64,000 bases of DNA from CF-167 sp963695195 (GCA_963695195.1 CAVOGE010000007.1:1803268-1867267), one strand, 5' to 3'; positions 34,907 to 43,287 are shown, counted from the stretch's first letter. A program made the numbers and translations. Notes: generated by a model from the letters alone, not told the origin.

Positions 34907-36475
34907 TCACTCCCATGACACGCGACCGAAATCGAGCAGACCGATCGTCAGGTTGCCCAGCCCGCGCAGTCCCGGCCGCACCATCCACCAGCTCGAGGCG
35001 TACGACCACGGGATCACCGGGGCCTCGGCATCGACCCGCGTGTCCACGGCCGCGAACGCCGCTGCCTGGGCTGCAGGATCACGCGCGGCTGAGGCACGCT
35101 CCAGCAACTGTTCGAATTCGGCATCGCGCCAGCCGCCATAGTTGCTGGTCGCATCGGGCAGCAGCAGCAGGCTGTACAGGGCGTAGGGAGACGGGTAGTC
35201 GGCGATCCAGTTGATGGTGAAGACCTGGGGTGGGTCGGTCTCCAGCGCCCGCAGATAGTCTCGGAACTCCATCCCCTCGACGCTCATCTCGACCCCAAGG
35301 TCCCTCTCCCAGATGGCGACGACCGGGCCCACGCCGAGGCCGGAGCCATTCACCGTCACCGTCCCGAGATCGCTTCGCTGAGCGTATCCGGCCTCGTCGA
35401 GCAGCCGGCGCGCCTCCGCCAGATCGGTCTCGTGGTTGTCCGGCATGCCGACGGGCCACAGGGCGGGCGGCACGAGGCTCGAGGCAGCGGTACCGCCACT
35501 CCCCTCGGCAAGCTCAACCAGCCGCGGCCGATCGAGCGCGAGCGCGAAGGCTCGCCGCACCCGAGCGTCGTCGAAGGGTGGTCGCGTCGTGTCGAAACCG
35601 AGGTACTGGACGCCCAGCGATGGGGCGCGGTGCAGCGCCGGACCCAGGTCGGGATCGTAGGCGATCCAGCCGGCGTCCGGCGCCCCGATCCCGGCCAGGT
35701 CGATCGTGCCGGCACCGAACGCGGTGGCCACATCGCCATCCAGCGACGCGATCCAGCGGATCTCATCGATCGGTGGCGGACCGGCCACATAGCGATCGCT
35801 GGCGTGCAGCACGAGGTCGTCGCCATCACGGCCCTCGATCACGTATGGTCCGGACCCGACGAACGAGTCGACGGTCTGCCATCCGGCCGACGCGTCGGCC
35901 GAACGCGGGACCACGAACGTGGTTGGGGTGGCCGCGATCGCCAGGAAGTAGGCGGCGGGGTGCCGCAGGCGAACTACCAGGGTCCGCGCGTCGGGGACCT
36001 CGAGGCCGACCCCCGACTCCGGCCCACCTGCCAGGCGTTGGGGCGCACCCTCGATCAGTGACAGGACATCGGGCGCGGTTGAGCGGGTCGCCGGATCCAG
36101 GATCCGCAGCCAGGAGCGACGGACGTCATCGGCTTCGAGCCGACTGCCGTCGCTGAAGGTGAGGCCGTTCCGCAGGCGGAAGGTGTACGTCAGCAAGTCA
36201 CCGCTGACCGACCAGTCTTCGGCCAGTGACGCATACGGGGTGCCGTCCTCATCCAGCCGGGTCAGGCCCGCATACAGCTGGAGCAGGAGCTGCACGTCGC
36301 CAGCGCTGTCGATGAATGCCGGATCGAGCGACCCCGGCTCGCCGCCGACGTACCGCAGCGCGCGCTCCGCTGCCCCGGCGGGGCGCGGAGCGACCGAAGA
36401 GGTGAGAACCAGGAGGATGGCCGCGACGCCCGCCACCAGGCGCGGCAGCCGGCCCGGTGAGATCAGGCGGGGCAT
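34907..36475 (-). CDS. ABC-type peptide/nickel solute-binding protein (family 5)
   Basis: A 522-aa SBP_bac_5 protein. After a signal peptide (LVAGVAAILLVLTSSVA, cleavage near AGAA) come ALRYVGGEPGSLDPAFIDSA, LTYTFRLRNGLTFSDG, ADDVRRSWLRILDPATRS, FVGSGPYVIEGRDGD and VRRAFALALDRPRLVELAEG. It lacks a lipobox Cys, so it is secreted rather than lipid-anchored. No permease or ATPase genes follow. It heads the nine-gene operon and is preceded by TATACT 8 nt before the ATG. Confidence 0.92.
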   Translation of the reverse strand: MPRLISPGRLPRLVAGVAAILLVLTSSVAPRPAGAAERALRYVGGEPGSLDPAFIDSAGDVQLLLQLYAGLTRLDEDGTPYASLAEDWSVSGDLLTYTFRLRNGLTFSDGSRLEADDVRRSWLRILDPATRSTAPDVLSLIEGAPQRLAGGPESGVGLEVPDARTLVVRLRHPAAYFLAIAATPTTFVVPRSADASAGWQTVDSFVGSGPYVIEGRDGDDLVLHASDRYVAGPPPIDEIRWIASLDGDVATAFGAGTIDLAGIGAPDAGWIAYDPDLGPALHRAPSLGVQYLGFDTTRPPFDDARVRRAFALALDRPRLVELAEGSGGTAASSLVPPALWPVGMPDNHETDLAEARRLLDEAGYAQRSDLGTVTVNGSGLGVGPVVAIWERDLGVEMSVEGMEFRDYLRALETDPPQVFTINWIADYPSPYALYSLLLLPDATSNYGGWRDAEFEQLLERASAARDPAAQAAAFAAVDTRVDAEAPVIPWSYASSWWMVRPGLRGLGNLTIGLLDFGRVSWE

Positions 36476-36482
36476 GCGCGGC

Positions 36483-36489
36483 TAGTATA
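36483..36489. promoter_or_regulatory. shared divergent -10 element (TAGTATA)
   Basis: The heptamer TAGTATA gives TAGTAT on the plus strand and TATACT on the minus strand, each 8 nt from the start codon of its gene (36497 and 36475). The 21-bp gap leaves no room for separate promoters, so both genes probably make near-leaderless transcripts from one melted region. Confidence 0.5.
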
Positions 36490-36496
36490 CGGGCCC

Positions 36497-37033
36497 GTGC
36501 AGACGACCCACGAACACCGATTTCGGCCGCAGCCAGCGGGCAGCCTGACCCTGCGCCAGTTCGTCGAGTCGCTGCGACGCTGGACGCCGGAGATGCGCCA
36601 GGTGGCCCAGATCGCGCTGACCCGCAGCGAGTCCGAGCGGCAGAGCTACCTGCAGGCCTTCCACACGCGCCACCACGACCGGGCTCCGCAGGCGATCGAC
36701 TCCTTCATTCGATGGGCCTATTCGGACCCGCGGCTCGATCACGTGCCCGCGCTGATGGCAGAGCTGGAGCGCACCGACGCCGACTTCAGCGGCGCACTGG
36801 CCCACGAGGCAGATGTCCTGGTGCGCATGCGCGCGGAGGGCAAGTCACCGGCACAACGCGTGCACGATTACCTGATGCTGCTCGGCATGGAGGGCGCCGA
36901 GCCGGTGCGCGCTGCCATTGCCGGCCTCCTCCCCCCGGGAACGACCGACGCGGCGGTGGTCTCGACCATCCGACAGATGCGCCGTCGCTGGCTCGACCTG
37001 TACGGCGACGATCCCTTTTTCGCCGAGGTCTGA
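36497..37033 (+). CDS. hypothetical helical cytoplasmic protein
   Basis: A 178-aa protein from a GTG start, mostly helical and charged (LRQFVESLRRWTPEMRQVAQ, then LTRSESERQSYLQAFHTRHH, then QRVHDYLMLLGMEGAEPVRA). No signal peptide, membrane helix or catalytic motif is seen, and I do not recognise a family. It is divergent from the binding-protein operon with a shared promoter region, so it may be co-regulated with it. It is followed 61 bp later by the cupredoxin-like lipoprotein gene. Confidence 0.6.
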   Translation: MQTTHEHRFRPQPAGSLTLRQFVESLRRWTPEMRQVAQIALTRSESERQSYLQAFHTRHHDRAPQAIDSFIRWAYSDPRLDHVPALMAELERTDADFSGALAHEADVLVRMRAEGKSPAQRVHDYLMLLGMEGAEPVRAAIAGLLPPGTTDAAVVSTIRQMRRRWLDLYGDDPFFAEV

Positions 37034-37094
37034 CCGATGGATGGGCGGCTCGTCCGCTAGCATGCGGGCTGCCACGACCCCCGTTGGAGGCCCC

Positions 37095-37496
37095 ATGCCA
37101 CTGTCCCCGTCACGCCGGCGCGCACCGCGCTCGGCGCTCCTGCTTACCGGATTCGTCATCCTCATCGTCGCTGCGGCGTGCGTGCCCCAGACCACTTTGC
37201 CGGCCGATTGCGACGCCTCGAGCGTGACCCGGCAGGCGAGCCTTATCGGCGAACGCCTGAGCCCCGAGCAGATCGATCTCTGCAGCGGCCAGGAGATCCA
37301 ACTCCAGATCACGGTGGACGCCGACGGGGTGCTGCACCTGCACGGCTATGACGATGCTGCGCCGGCACAGACGGTCGAGGCGGGCCAGACCGTCACGCTT
37401 TCGTTCACCGCGGCCCGGGCCGGTCAGTTCGTCATCGAATTCCATGACGCGACCGCCGACAGGGAGATCGGCATCCTCACCGTCCATGAGCGCTAG
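37095..37496 (+). CDS. cupredoxin-like lipoprotein
   Basis: A 133-aa protein with signal peptide and lipobox (VILIVAAAC). A small beta-sandwich follows (IQLQITVDADGVLHLHGYDD, then AGQTVTLSFTAARAGQFVIE, then FHDATADREIGILTV). The fold pattern is cupredoxin-like, but a full type-1 copper set (His, Cys, His, Met) is not evident, so copper binding is doubtful. GGAGG lies 4 nt before the ATG. The stop overlaps the start of the next membrane-protein gene. Such lipoprotein/membrane pairs recur in Actinobacteria. Confidence 0.75.
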   Translation: MPLSPSRRRAPRSALLLTGFVILIVAAACVPQTTLPADCDASSVTRQASLIGERLSPEQIDLCSGQEIQLQITVDADGVLHLHGYDDAAPAQTVEAGQTVTLSFTAARAGQFVIEFHDATADREIGILTVHER

Positions 37497-39036
37497 GCGC
37501 GTCCTGCGACATCTCGGCCGGCTCGCGCCGGCGCTGGCCGGGGCAGGCCTGCTCGGCGTCATCGGCGCCGATCGCGTCGCGGCTCACGCCCTGGGCCAGG
37601 TCTTCACGCTCCCCGTCCCGCTCACGCTCTACCTGGCCGCCGCCGCAGCCGCCGTGGCAGCCTCGTTCGTGGTTGCCGTGGCGCTGGTGCGTCCGGCTGG
37701 ACCAGTGCCTGCCTACCCGGTGCGACCGGTGGGAGCGGCCGCTGGCCGGGCTGCATCGGTGATTCTCCAATTGCTCGGTCTGCTCTGGTGGCTTGGAGCC
37801 ATCCTCGCCGGGCTGCTGGCGGACTCGATCTCGCCGTTGCCGGCGATCCTGGTCTGGATCCTGCTGTGGGTCGGACTGCCGATCGTGACCGTCATCGTCG
37901 GCAATCCCTGGCCATCGCTGAGCCCCTTCCGCACCCTGTTCGGGCTCGCCGAGCGCCTTGCGCGGATGGCCGGCTTCGATCGGCTCGACCTCGGGGTGCG
38001 CTACCCAGCCGGGCTTGCCCGGTGGCCGGCGGTTGCCCTCCTCTTCGCAGCCGTCTGGAGCGAGCTGATCCTCCCCGATCGCGTGACGCCGAGCGTGGTC
38101 GCGACGCTGTTGATCGGGTACACCGTGCTGACCCTGATCGGCATGACCGTGTTCGGCCGAGCCGGCTGGCTGCGCCACGGGGAGCTGTTCGAGGTGTATC
38201 TGGGCTGGTTCGGGCGGGTCGGCCCGCTTGGTCGCCGGGTCGTGGCAGTCGAGATTTGCGAGGGTTGCAGCGAGGCCTGCACGCCCGCGCGGTGCGTCGA
38301 CTGTCCGGAGTGCGCAGTCGTCGCAGAGCCGGGCGAGCGGCGCCCCGAGATCCGACCCTGGTTCGCCGGCCTGACCGAAGTGGCCCGCGGTGGATGGTCC
38401 GACGCCGCGTTCATCGTCCTGGCACTCGCCGCAGTGAGCTACGACGGCCTCTCCGAGACGACCGTCTGGGGTTCGATCATGAACCCACTCTTCGACGCGC
38501 TCTTCCCGATCGTCGGCGGCCTCAACACGGTGCTGGTGGCGCAGACGCTCGGCCTCGTCGGGCTGTGGCTCGGATTCCTTGCCGCCTTTTCTGTTGGTGC
38601 CGCCCTCACCCGCGCAATGCACGATGCCGACCGTCCGAGCGTACCGATGGGCGCCACCGCCGGCGGCTACGCGGCCACGCTGCTGCCGATCGCCGGTGGC
38701 TACCTGATCGCGCACTACCTGACGCTGATCGTGCAGGGCGTGGTCTGGGTGCCGATGATCCTGGCCGATCCGCTCGCCACCACTGCCCCACCACTCGACT
38801 GGATCCCGATCAGCGGCGTCTGGTACCTGTCGGTCGGATCGATCATCGCCGGCCACGTTGCCGCGGTGGTGTTGGCCCACCGTCTTGCGCTGCGTGACTC
38901 CCCTCGACGCCCGGTCCTTGCCGGTCTTCCGCTGGTGGTGCTCATGATCGGCTACACCGTGTTCAGCCTGTGGATCATTGCGCAGCCGATCACCCTCGAG
39001 CCTGTCTCAACGGCTGCGACAGCCCTTCTCCGCTGA
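37486..39036 (+). CDS. fenitrothion-hydrolase-family integral membrane protein with Cys-cluster insert
   Basis: A 516-aa polytopic protein (about 11-12 helices) resembling proteins annotated 'fenitrothion hydrolase' in Actinobacteria: HALGQVFTLPVPLTLYLA at the N-terminus, GNPWPSLSPFRTLFGLAERL, GVRYPAGLARWPAVALL, LPIAGGYLIAHYLTLIVQG, and WIPISGVWYLSVGS. The name stems from one characterised relative; the native role is unknown. A loop near 38257-38313 carries six Cys (C-x2-C-x3-C-x4-C-x2-C-x2-C), which I do not know from the family. The start overlaps the upstream lipoprotein gene by 11 bp. Confidence 0.75.
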   Translation: MSARRVLRHLGRLAPALAGAGLLGVIGADRVAAHALGQVFTLPVPLTLYLAAAAAAVAASFVVAVALVRPAGPVPAYPVRPVGAAAGRAASVILQLLGLLWWLGAILAGLLADSISPLPAILVWILLWVGLPIVTVIVGNPWPSLSPFRTLFGLAERLARMAGFDRLDLGVRYPAGLARWPAVALLFAAVWSELILPDRVTPSVVATLLIGYTVLTLIGMTVFGRAGWLRHGELFEVYLGWFGRVGPLGRRVVAVEICEGCSEACTPARCVDCPECAVVAEPGERRPEIRPWFAGLTEVARGGWSDAAFIVLALAAVSYDGLSETTVWGSIMNPLFDALFPIVGGLNTVLVAQTLGLVGLWLGFLAAFSVGAALTRAMHDADRPSVPMGATAGGYAATLLPIAGGYLIAHYLTLIVQGVVWVPMILADPLATTAPPLDWIPISGVWYLSVGSIIAGHVAAVVLAHRLALRDSPRRPVLAGLPLVVLMIGYTVFSLWIIAQPITLEPVSTAATALLR

Positions 39037-39056
39037 CCGGATAGGATCAGCGGTCC

Positions 39057-39767
39057 ATGGACGTCAGCCTCGCGCTCGCCTTCGCCGCCGGCCTGCTCAG
39101 CTTCTTGTCCCCGTGCGTGCTCGCGCTGGTGCCCGTCTACCTCGCATTCCTCGGGGAGACGGCCGCGGCGCAATCGCCGCTCCCCGCCTCAGCCGCGTGG
39201 CGAGGCCCCGTCTTCTCCCAGGCCCTCCTCTTCGTGGTCGGCTTCTCGGTCATCTTCATCGTCCTCGGCACGAGCCTTGGGCTGCTGGGGAGCGCCGTCT
39301 TCCGGGTCGACGGCGTCCGGCAGGTCGCGGGCATCGCGGTCATCGGTCTTGGATTGGTCAGCACCGGCATCTTTGGCCCGGTGCTCGATCGCTTCATGCG
39401 CATGAACATCAGCACCGACCGACTGCCGACCTCCCGCTCCGCTCGCGCCTTCGCGTTGGGTGCGCTCGTCGCCGTCGGCTGGACGCCGTGCATCGGCCCT
39501 GTGCTCGGCGCGATCCTGACCATGGGCGCCAGCTCCCAGGACGCGTGGATCGCCGCGCTTCTGCTGGTCGCCTACTCAGCGGGCCTGGCGATCCCGTTCC
39601 TGGCTGCGGCTGTTGCGCTGCCAAGCATGCGACCGGTGCTCGGCGTCCTGCGCCGCCACCATCGGTCCGTCCAGATCATCTCCGGCGTCTTCATCATGGG
39701 AATTGGCGTGCTGATCCTGACCAATGCCTTCGCTCGAATGGCGGGGCTCTTCACCTTCTTCATCTGA
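39057..39767 (+). CDS. ccdA: cytochrome c biogenesis protein CcdA
   Basis: A 236-aa six-helix DsbD/CcdA-type membrane protein that carries electrons from cytoplasmic thioredoxin to outside thiols. The two redox Cys are in FLSPCVLALVPVYLAFLG and VGWTPCIGPVLGAIL. It is 20 bp downstream of the Cys-cluster membrane protein. The pairing suggests that the outside Cys of the neighbours need reduction or metal loading, which is inference. Confidence 0.94.
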   Translation: MDVSLALAFAAGLLSFLSPCVLALVPVYLAFLGETAAAQSPLPASAAWRGPVFSQALLFVVGFSVIFIVLGTSLGLLGSAVFRVDGVRQVAGIAVIGLGLVSTGIFGPVLDRFMRMNISTDRLPTSRSARAFALGALVAVGWTPCIGPVLGAILTMGASSQDAWIAALLLVAYSAGLAIPFLAAAVALPSMRPVLGVLRRHHRSVQIISGVFIMGIGVLILTNAFARMAGLFTFFI

Positions 39768-39779
39768 CGAGGTAGACCG

Positions 39780-40109
39780 ATGCATCCCGCCCTCTGGCTC
39801 GCCCTGGCGATCGGCTCCGAGATCATCGCCACCACGTCGCTCAAGTTGTCGGACGGCTTCAGCAAGCTGGCCCCCTCCATCGTCGTCGTTGCCGGCTACG
39901 CGATCAGCTTCTGGGCCATGTCGATCAGCCTGCGCAGCATCCCCCTGGGCGTGGTCTACGCGATCTGGTCGGGCGTGGGCACGGCGGCGATCGTGCTGAT
40001 CGGGTATCTCATGTTCCACGAGGTGCTGGATGCCGTGAAACTCGGCGCGATCGGGCTGATCGTGATCGGGGTGATCCTGCTCAACGGCGCGGGAGCGGCG
40101 GCGCACTGA
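39780..40109 (+). CDS. small multidrug resistance (SMR/EmrE-type) transporter
   Basis: A 109-aa four-helix SMR protein. The essential Glu is at residue 14 (LAIGSEIIATTSLKLS), with SIPLGVVYAIWSGVGTAAIV and KLGAIGLIVIGVILLN following. It exports cationic drugs or guanidinium compounds against protons. GAGGT precedes the ATG (39769-39773). A single gene usually means a homodimer. No guanidine-riboswitch sequence fits in the 12-bp gap. Confidence 0.94.
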   Translation: MHPALWLALAIGSEIIATTSLKLSDGFSKLAPSIVVVAGYAISFWAMSISLRSIPLGVVYAIWSGVGTAAIVLIGYLMFHEVLDAVKLGAIGLIVIGVILLNGAGAAAH

Positions 40110-40195
40110 ACCGCAGCATCGCGCGGTCCAAATCCCACCTGACTACGCCTGCGGAAGCTGCGGCGGGACCCGCCTGGACTCCGGGATCACGATTG

Positions 40196-40531
40196 CTACA
40201 ACGAGCGGTTGATCTCCCTCGCTGCGAGGAAGCTCACGAGCGAAAGGGCGCCGAGAACGGCGATCAGGCCGGGCGGCGGACAGAAGATGGAGCTGCAGTT
40301 CGACAACGCCATCAAGGTCATCATGACGGTCATGAGTGCGGTGAAGCCCGTCGCAAGTGTGGCCACCGCGACTCCTCGGCGGCCACCGAGCCCGATCAGG
40401 ACGCCTGTCACGAGGACGAGGGCCACCAACCCATACAGAGCGGCGTTCGTGAACGGATTCGATATCAGGGCGGTGGTCATGAACGCCGCGGACGCGCCCC
40501 ACAGGATTCCAGCTGCGAATCGCCAGTGCAT
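40196..40531 (-). CDS. small integral membrane protein of unknown function
   Basis: A 111-aa protein with three to four helices (RFAAGILWGASAAFMTTALI, then AALYGLVALVLVTGVLIGLG, then VAVATLATGFTALMTVMMTL). The ATG at 40531 is strongly supported by GGGAGG 5-6 nt upstream. A longer in-frame version from a GTG at 40708 would add another hydrophobic segment but lacks a ribosome site. No family recognised. The gap 40532-40793 upstream holds nothing else I can name. Confidence 0.65.
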   Translation of the reverse strand: MHWRFAAGILWGASAAFMTTALISNPFTNAALYGLVALVLVTGVLIGLGGRRGVAVATLATGFTALMTVMMTLMALSNCSSIFCPPPGLIAVLGALSLVSFLAAREINRSL

Positions 40532-40793
40532 CGTCGCCTCCCTCTGTGGCCGTTGCTCGGTGGTTGCGGCATCGTGGCGGACCGGCACTGCGGCGGGACT
40601 GCGGGAAAGCCCAAGTACGGCGGATACGCACAGCCAGGCGCTGCACCCGCACCCCAGGATCAGGGCGGCTGCCCCCGTGTAGACCCTTCTCCAGCCAGCG
40701 GTAGACACCAGCGGAGTACGGAGGGTGGAGCTCCCGCAGCTGTGGGGGGAGCGGGCGCTCTCGTTCTACGGGAAGCATGAGAATGCGTCGTTC

Positions 40794-40869
40794 TGGCGCC
40801 CCCGGAGGGAATCGAACCCCCGACGCTGGCCTTAGGACGGCCACGCTCTATCCACTGAGCTACGGGGGC
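40794..40869 (-). tRNA. tRNA-Arg (anticodon CCT), CCA encoded
   Basis: The reverse complement folds as a cloverleaf: acceptor GCCCCCG/CGGGGGC, D-arm GCTC/GAGC, anticodon stem TGGCC/GGCCA with loop GTCCTAA (anticodon CCT, decoding AGG), and T-arm GGGGG-TTCGATT-CCCTC. Discriminator G and encoded CCA. Total 76 nt. Confidence 0.96.
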
Positions 40870-40886
40870 GGCGCCGGGGTTCATCC

Positions 40887-40892
40887 TATCAT
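40887..40892 (+). promoter_or_regulatory. -10-like TATCAT before the glutaredoxin-like gene
   Basis: TATCAT ends 6 nt before the ATG at 40899, within the 29-bp gap after the divergent tRNA-Arg. This is the leaderless layout seen at many genes here. Confidence 0.45.
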
Positions 40893-40898
40893 CGGTCC

Positions 40899-41141
40899 AT
40901 GCACAGAACGCCACGCGTGACCCTGTACGAGCGCGTCGGCTGTCACCTCTGCGACGAGGCGCGCGAACTGCTCGACGTCGTGCTCGGACCAGACCGATAC
41001 GACCGCGTGGACATCGAGACCGATGACGACCTCATCGTTCGGTACGGCTTCCGCATCCCGGTCGTGGCCCTCGACGGCATGGACCGCCTGGAGGCGCCGA
41101 TCACCGGCCCCGATCTTCGGGCTCTGCTCGCCGAGACCTAG
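40899..41141 (+). CDS. glutaredoxin-like (DUF836) thioredoxin-fold protein
   Basis: An 80-aa small thioredoxin-fold protein with the redox motif GCHLCDEA (CxxC near residue 15), RVDIETDDDLIVRYGFRIPV (cis-Pro) and VVALDG. Such proteins reduce disulfides or act in metal/thiol handling. The stop codon overlaps the stop of the convergent cupredoxin lipoprotein gene by 3 bases (41139-41141 vs 41138-41140). Confidence 0.9.
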   Translation: MHRTPRVTLYERVGCHLCDEARELLDVVLGPDRYDRVDIETDDDLIVRYGFRIPVVALDGMDRLEAPITGPDLRALLAET

Positions 41142-41554
41142 CCGGGCGACCCGACGAACAGCGGACCATTCATGACCGGATGAACCGTGCACAGGAAGTA
41201 GTACTCACCTGCGGAGAGCGGGTCGATGGAGTAGTCGATCGCGTGGTCGCGGTCGATGATCTCGCCGCGCAGGTACTCGTTCACCTTGTCGCGCGTGTCG
41301 TAGATCGCGACGTTATGCGGTTCGCTGTCCCCGTTCTCCAGGCGAATCGTGAAGGCTTGGTCGGCCACCACGGAGACGCAGGGCGCGTCGAAGGCCAGAT
41401 CGCCCGCGGTCAAGGCGACAACGCCGCTCGCATCGGCCTGGGCACAGTCGGCGGGGCCCAGGGTCTCGGACGGCGCCGCTCCGCAGGCCGCGAGGATCAC
41501 CGCGGAAGCGAAGGACACCGCGGACAGTCGTCGGCGACGAGGGCTCACGCTCAC
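41138..41554 (-). CDS. cupredoxin-domain lipoprotein with type-1 copper site
   Basis: A 138-aa protein: signal peptide with lipobox (VILAAC), then a plastocyanin/cytochrome-oxidase-II-like fold with AFTIRLENGDSEPHNVAIYD (copper His) and EYYFLCTVHPVMNGPL (Cys, His, Met ligands). It could bind copper outside the membrane. The GTG start overlaps the stop of the MBL gene (GTGA). Confidence 0.88.
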   Translation of the reverse strand: MSVSPRRRRLSAVSFASAVILAACGAAPSETLGPADCAQADASGVVALTAGDLAFDAPCVSVVADQAFTIRLENGDSEPHNVAIYDTRDKVNEYLRGEIIDRDHAIDYSIDPLSAGEYYFLCTVHPVMNGPLFVGSPG

Positions 41555-42432
41555 GACGGTTCCATCACCCGGAAGCCACGCTCGGTTGCCTCGATCTGGA
41601 TCGGCAGGCCACCTGGATCATGGGTGAAGTAGCACCACCAGCCCTCCGCCGCCGCACGCGTGACGAGCTCGTTGCGCGCCTCCACCGCCTGGATCGGGTA
41701 GTCGTCGTAGGCGCTTGTCCAACGCACCGGGATCTGCCAGCGGGTAGGGATCAGATCGCCCCAGAAGATGGCCCGCGATCCGGGCTGTCGGGCGTCAGCA
41801 GTGCCCAGCAGGACCGCTTGCGAGCCGCGCGTGTGGCCACCGGTCGGCAGCACGCGAACGCCCTCGACCAGCTCGACCTCACCCTGCACCTCGGCGAGCT
41901 GGCCTGCGGCCCGCACCAGGTTGAGCTGCTCGACCTCCATGATCCCTTGCAGCCGAAGCTCGTCGCTGTGCGCTGCCTCGGCCTCGTCTCGCTGCACGAC
42001 GTACCGCGCGCGCGGGAAGGTTGGATGACCGTCCGCGTCGACCATGCCGCCGGCATGGTCGTAGTGCAGGTGGCTGACCACCACGAAGTCGATGCTGCCC
42101 GGATCCACGCCCAGGGCACGGAGGGCGACGGCCGGGTCGCCGCCCTCGATCCCCTTGATGTCGCGGTCCTTTTCGATCATCCGCACCCCGGTCCCGGTCT
42201 CGACCACGATCCGCTTGCCGCCCGCTTCAACGAGCAGCAGGTTCAGCCGGCACAGCAGTCGGCCGCGATCATCGGTCTCCACCAGGCGTGACCAGAGCGG
42301 CCTGGGGACCACCCCGAAGAAGCCACCGGCGTCGGGCCGGAACCATCCCGCGCGCACGACGCGCACGCTCACCTTCCCGGCAAAGGTGCGCGCCTGGCGC
42401 GCGGGTGTGATCTCGTACAACGGCTGCGTCAC
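41551..42432 (-). CDS. MBL-fold metallohydrolase
   Basis: A 293-aa metallo-beta-lactamase-fold enzyme with SHLHYDHAGG (HxHxDH), then LPTGGHTRGSQAVLL, and a further metal Asp in IFWGDLIPT. The overall layout (RLVETDDRGRLLCRLNLLLV, then GSIDFVVVSHLHYDHAG) matches lactonase/quorum-quenching-like or generic MBL hydrolases; the substrate is unknown. The GTG start is supported by GGAG 5 nt upstream. It is coupled to the copper lipoprotein gene. Confidence 0.88.
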   Translation of the reverse strand: MTQPLYEITPARQARTFAGKVSVRVVRAGWFRPDAGGFFGVVPRPLWSRLVETDDRGRLLCRLNLLLVEAGGKRIVVETGTGVRMIEKDRDIKGIEGGDPAVALRALGVDPGSIDFVVVSHLHYDHAGGMVDADGHPTFPRARYVVQRDEAEAAHSDELRLQGIMEVEQLNLVRAAGQLAEVQGEVELVEGVRVLPTGGHTRGSQAVLLGTADARQPGSRAIFWGDLIPTRWQIPVRWTSAYDDYPIQAVEARNELVTRAAAEGWWCYFTHDPGGLPIQIEATERGFRVMEPS

Positions 42433-42480
42433 GGGCGCTCCGCGGAAGAAGTGAACGTGGCAAGCCCGACCGGACAAGGC

Positions 42481-42528
42481 GCGGCCGCGCTCGAAGCCGC
42501 GATGGTACAGGCTCGCGGTCGGGTCGCG
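42481..42528. repeat. partial duplicate of the dcd 3' end (copy 1 of a direct repeat)
   Basis: 48 bp matching 43300-43347 with three mismatches, in the same orientation, 819 bp apart. Copy 2 is the last codons of dcd. Copy 1 still reads RDPTASLYHRGFERGR on the minus strand but belongs to no gene. The segment between the copies holds the DUF308 gene, opposite to its neighbours. Confidence 0.9.
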
Positions 42529-42536
42529 AGGCCCAG

Positions 42537-42563
42537 GACCCACGCACCTGAGAGGCGTGGGTC
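42537..42563. repeat. perfect 9-bp hairpin upstream of the DUF308 gene
   Basis: GACCCACGC and GCGTGGGTC pair around a 9-nt loop. It lies between the divergent MBL and DUF308 genes, just beside the dcd duplicate. It could be a terminator left from another context or an operator; no function is assigned. Confidence 0.6.
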
Positions 42564-42633
42564 TTCCCAACCGGATGTTGGATCACTAGCATCCACTCGA
42601 AGGGCTGCCTCGTCTGCCACGAAGGAGAGTGAA

Positions 42634-43248
42634 ATGACCGGGAAGACGGCTTCGCGTGGAGGAAGGGTAGTTCTCGGCGCTGACCCGAAGCTGCAACTGG
42701 GGGCAGCCGCCGCCCTGGCTGCAACCGGCGTGTTCATGCTCCTCGACAAGGGCCGCTCCGAGCTCATCGCCGGGCTTGTCCTGGGTGGCTATTTCGCCGT
42801 CGTCGGGATCGCCCATATCGTCAGCCGCTTCAGCACCGCCGACTTTGGGCGGGCCGCCGAGGGCCATGCACTGCGGGCTGGGATTGGCCTCGTGTCCGCG
42901 GCGCTGCTGTTCGGGCTTTCATTCCTCGAGGCGATCACCCTCGTCGGGGTTCGTCTGATCCTGGCGATCGGTGGGATCCCCCTCGGGCTGATGGGCATCT
43001 GGCTGGCGATTCTGACCAGGGCGTCAGGATTCCGCTGGGGGTTTTCCATCGTCAACGCGTTTATCGCGGCGTACGGCGTGCTGCTGCTGTACACCCAGTT
43101 CGTCGATGAGCGAGCGTTCGGAACCGTCCTCACCGTGGTCGCATGGAGCGCTATTGCGCTGGCCGTGGTGCTCGCCGCGCTTGGCCTCTTTCGAGCCCGC
43201 GTGACCTCGGTGGCATCTCCGACCAGCGCCGACAGCGGAGAGGGCTGA
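42634..43248 (+). CDS. DUF308/HdeD-like membrane protein
   Basis: A 204-aa protein with six helices (LQLGAAAALAATGVFMLLD, then LIAGLVLGGYFAVVGIAHIV, then LRAGIGLVSAALLFGLSFL, and so on). It resembles DUF308/HdeD, a family linked to acid resistance in E. coli. The ATG has a strong AAGGAG site 8 nt upstream. It faces opposite to the dcd and MBL genes on either side and lies between direct repeats, so it is probably an insertion. Confidence 0.78.
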   Translation: MTGKTASRGGRVVLGADPKLQLGAAAALAATGVFMLLDKGRSELIAGLVLGGYFAVVGIAHIVSRFSTADFGRAAEGHALRAGIGLVSAALLFGLSFLEAITLVGVRLILAIGGIPLGLMGIWLAILTRASGFRWGFSIVNAFIAAYGVLLLYTQFVDERAFGTVLTVVAWSAIALAVVLAALGLFRARVTSVASPTSADSGEG

Positions 43249-43287
43249 CGGACTCGCGCCCGGGATTCGTCCATCAGGGGGACCGGG

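Noticed and set aside
37477..38880. 467-codon minus-strand frame
   Set aside because: Antisense to the Cys-cluster membrane protein; charged low-complexity sequence without motifs.
40532..40708. Longer N-terminus for the small membrane protein from GTG 40708
   Set aside because: No ribosome site at the GTG, while the ATG at 40531 has GGGAGG at the right distance.
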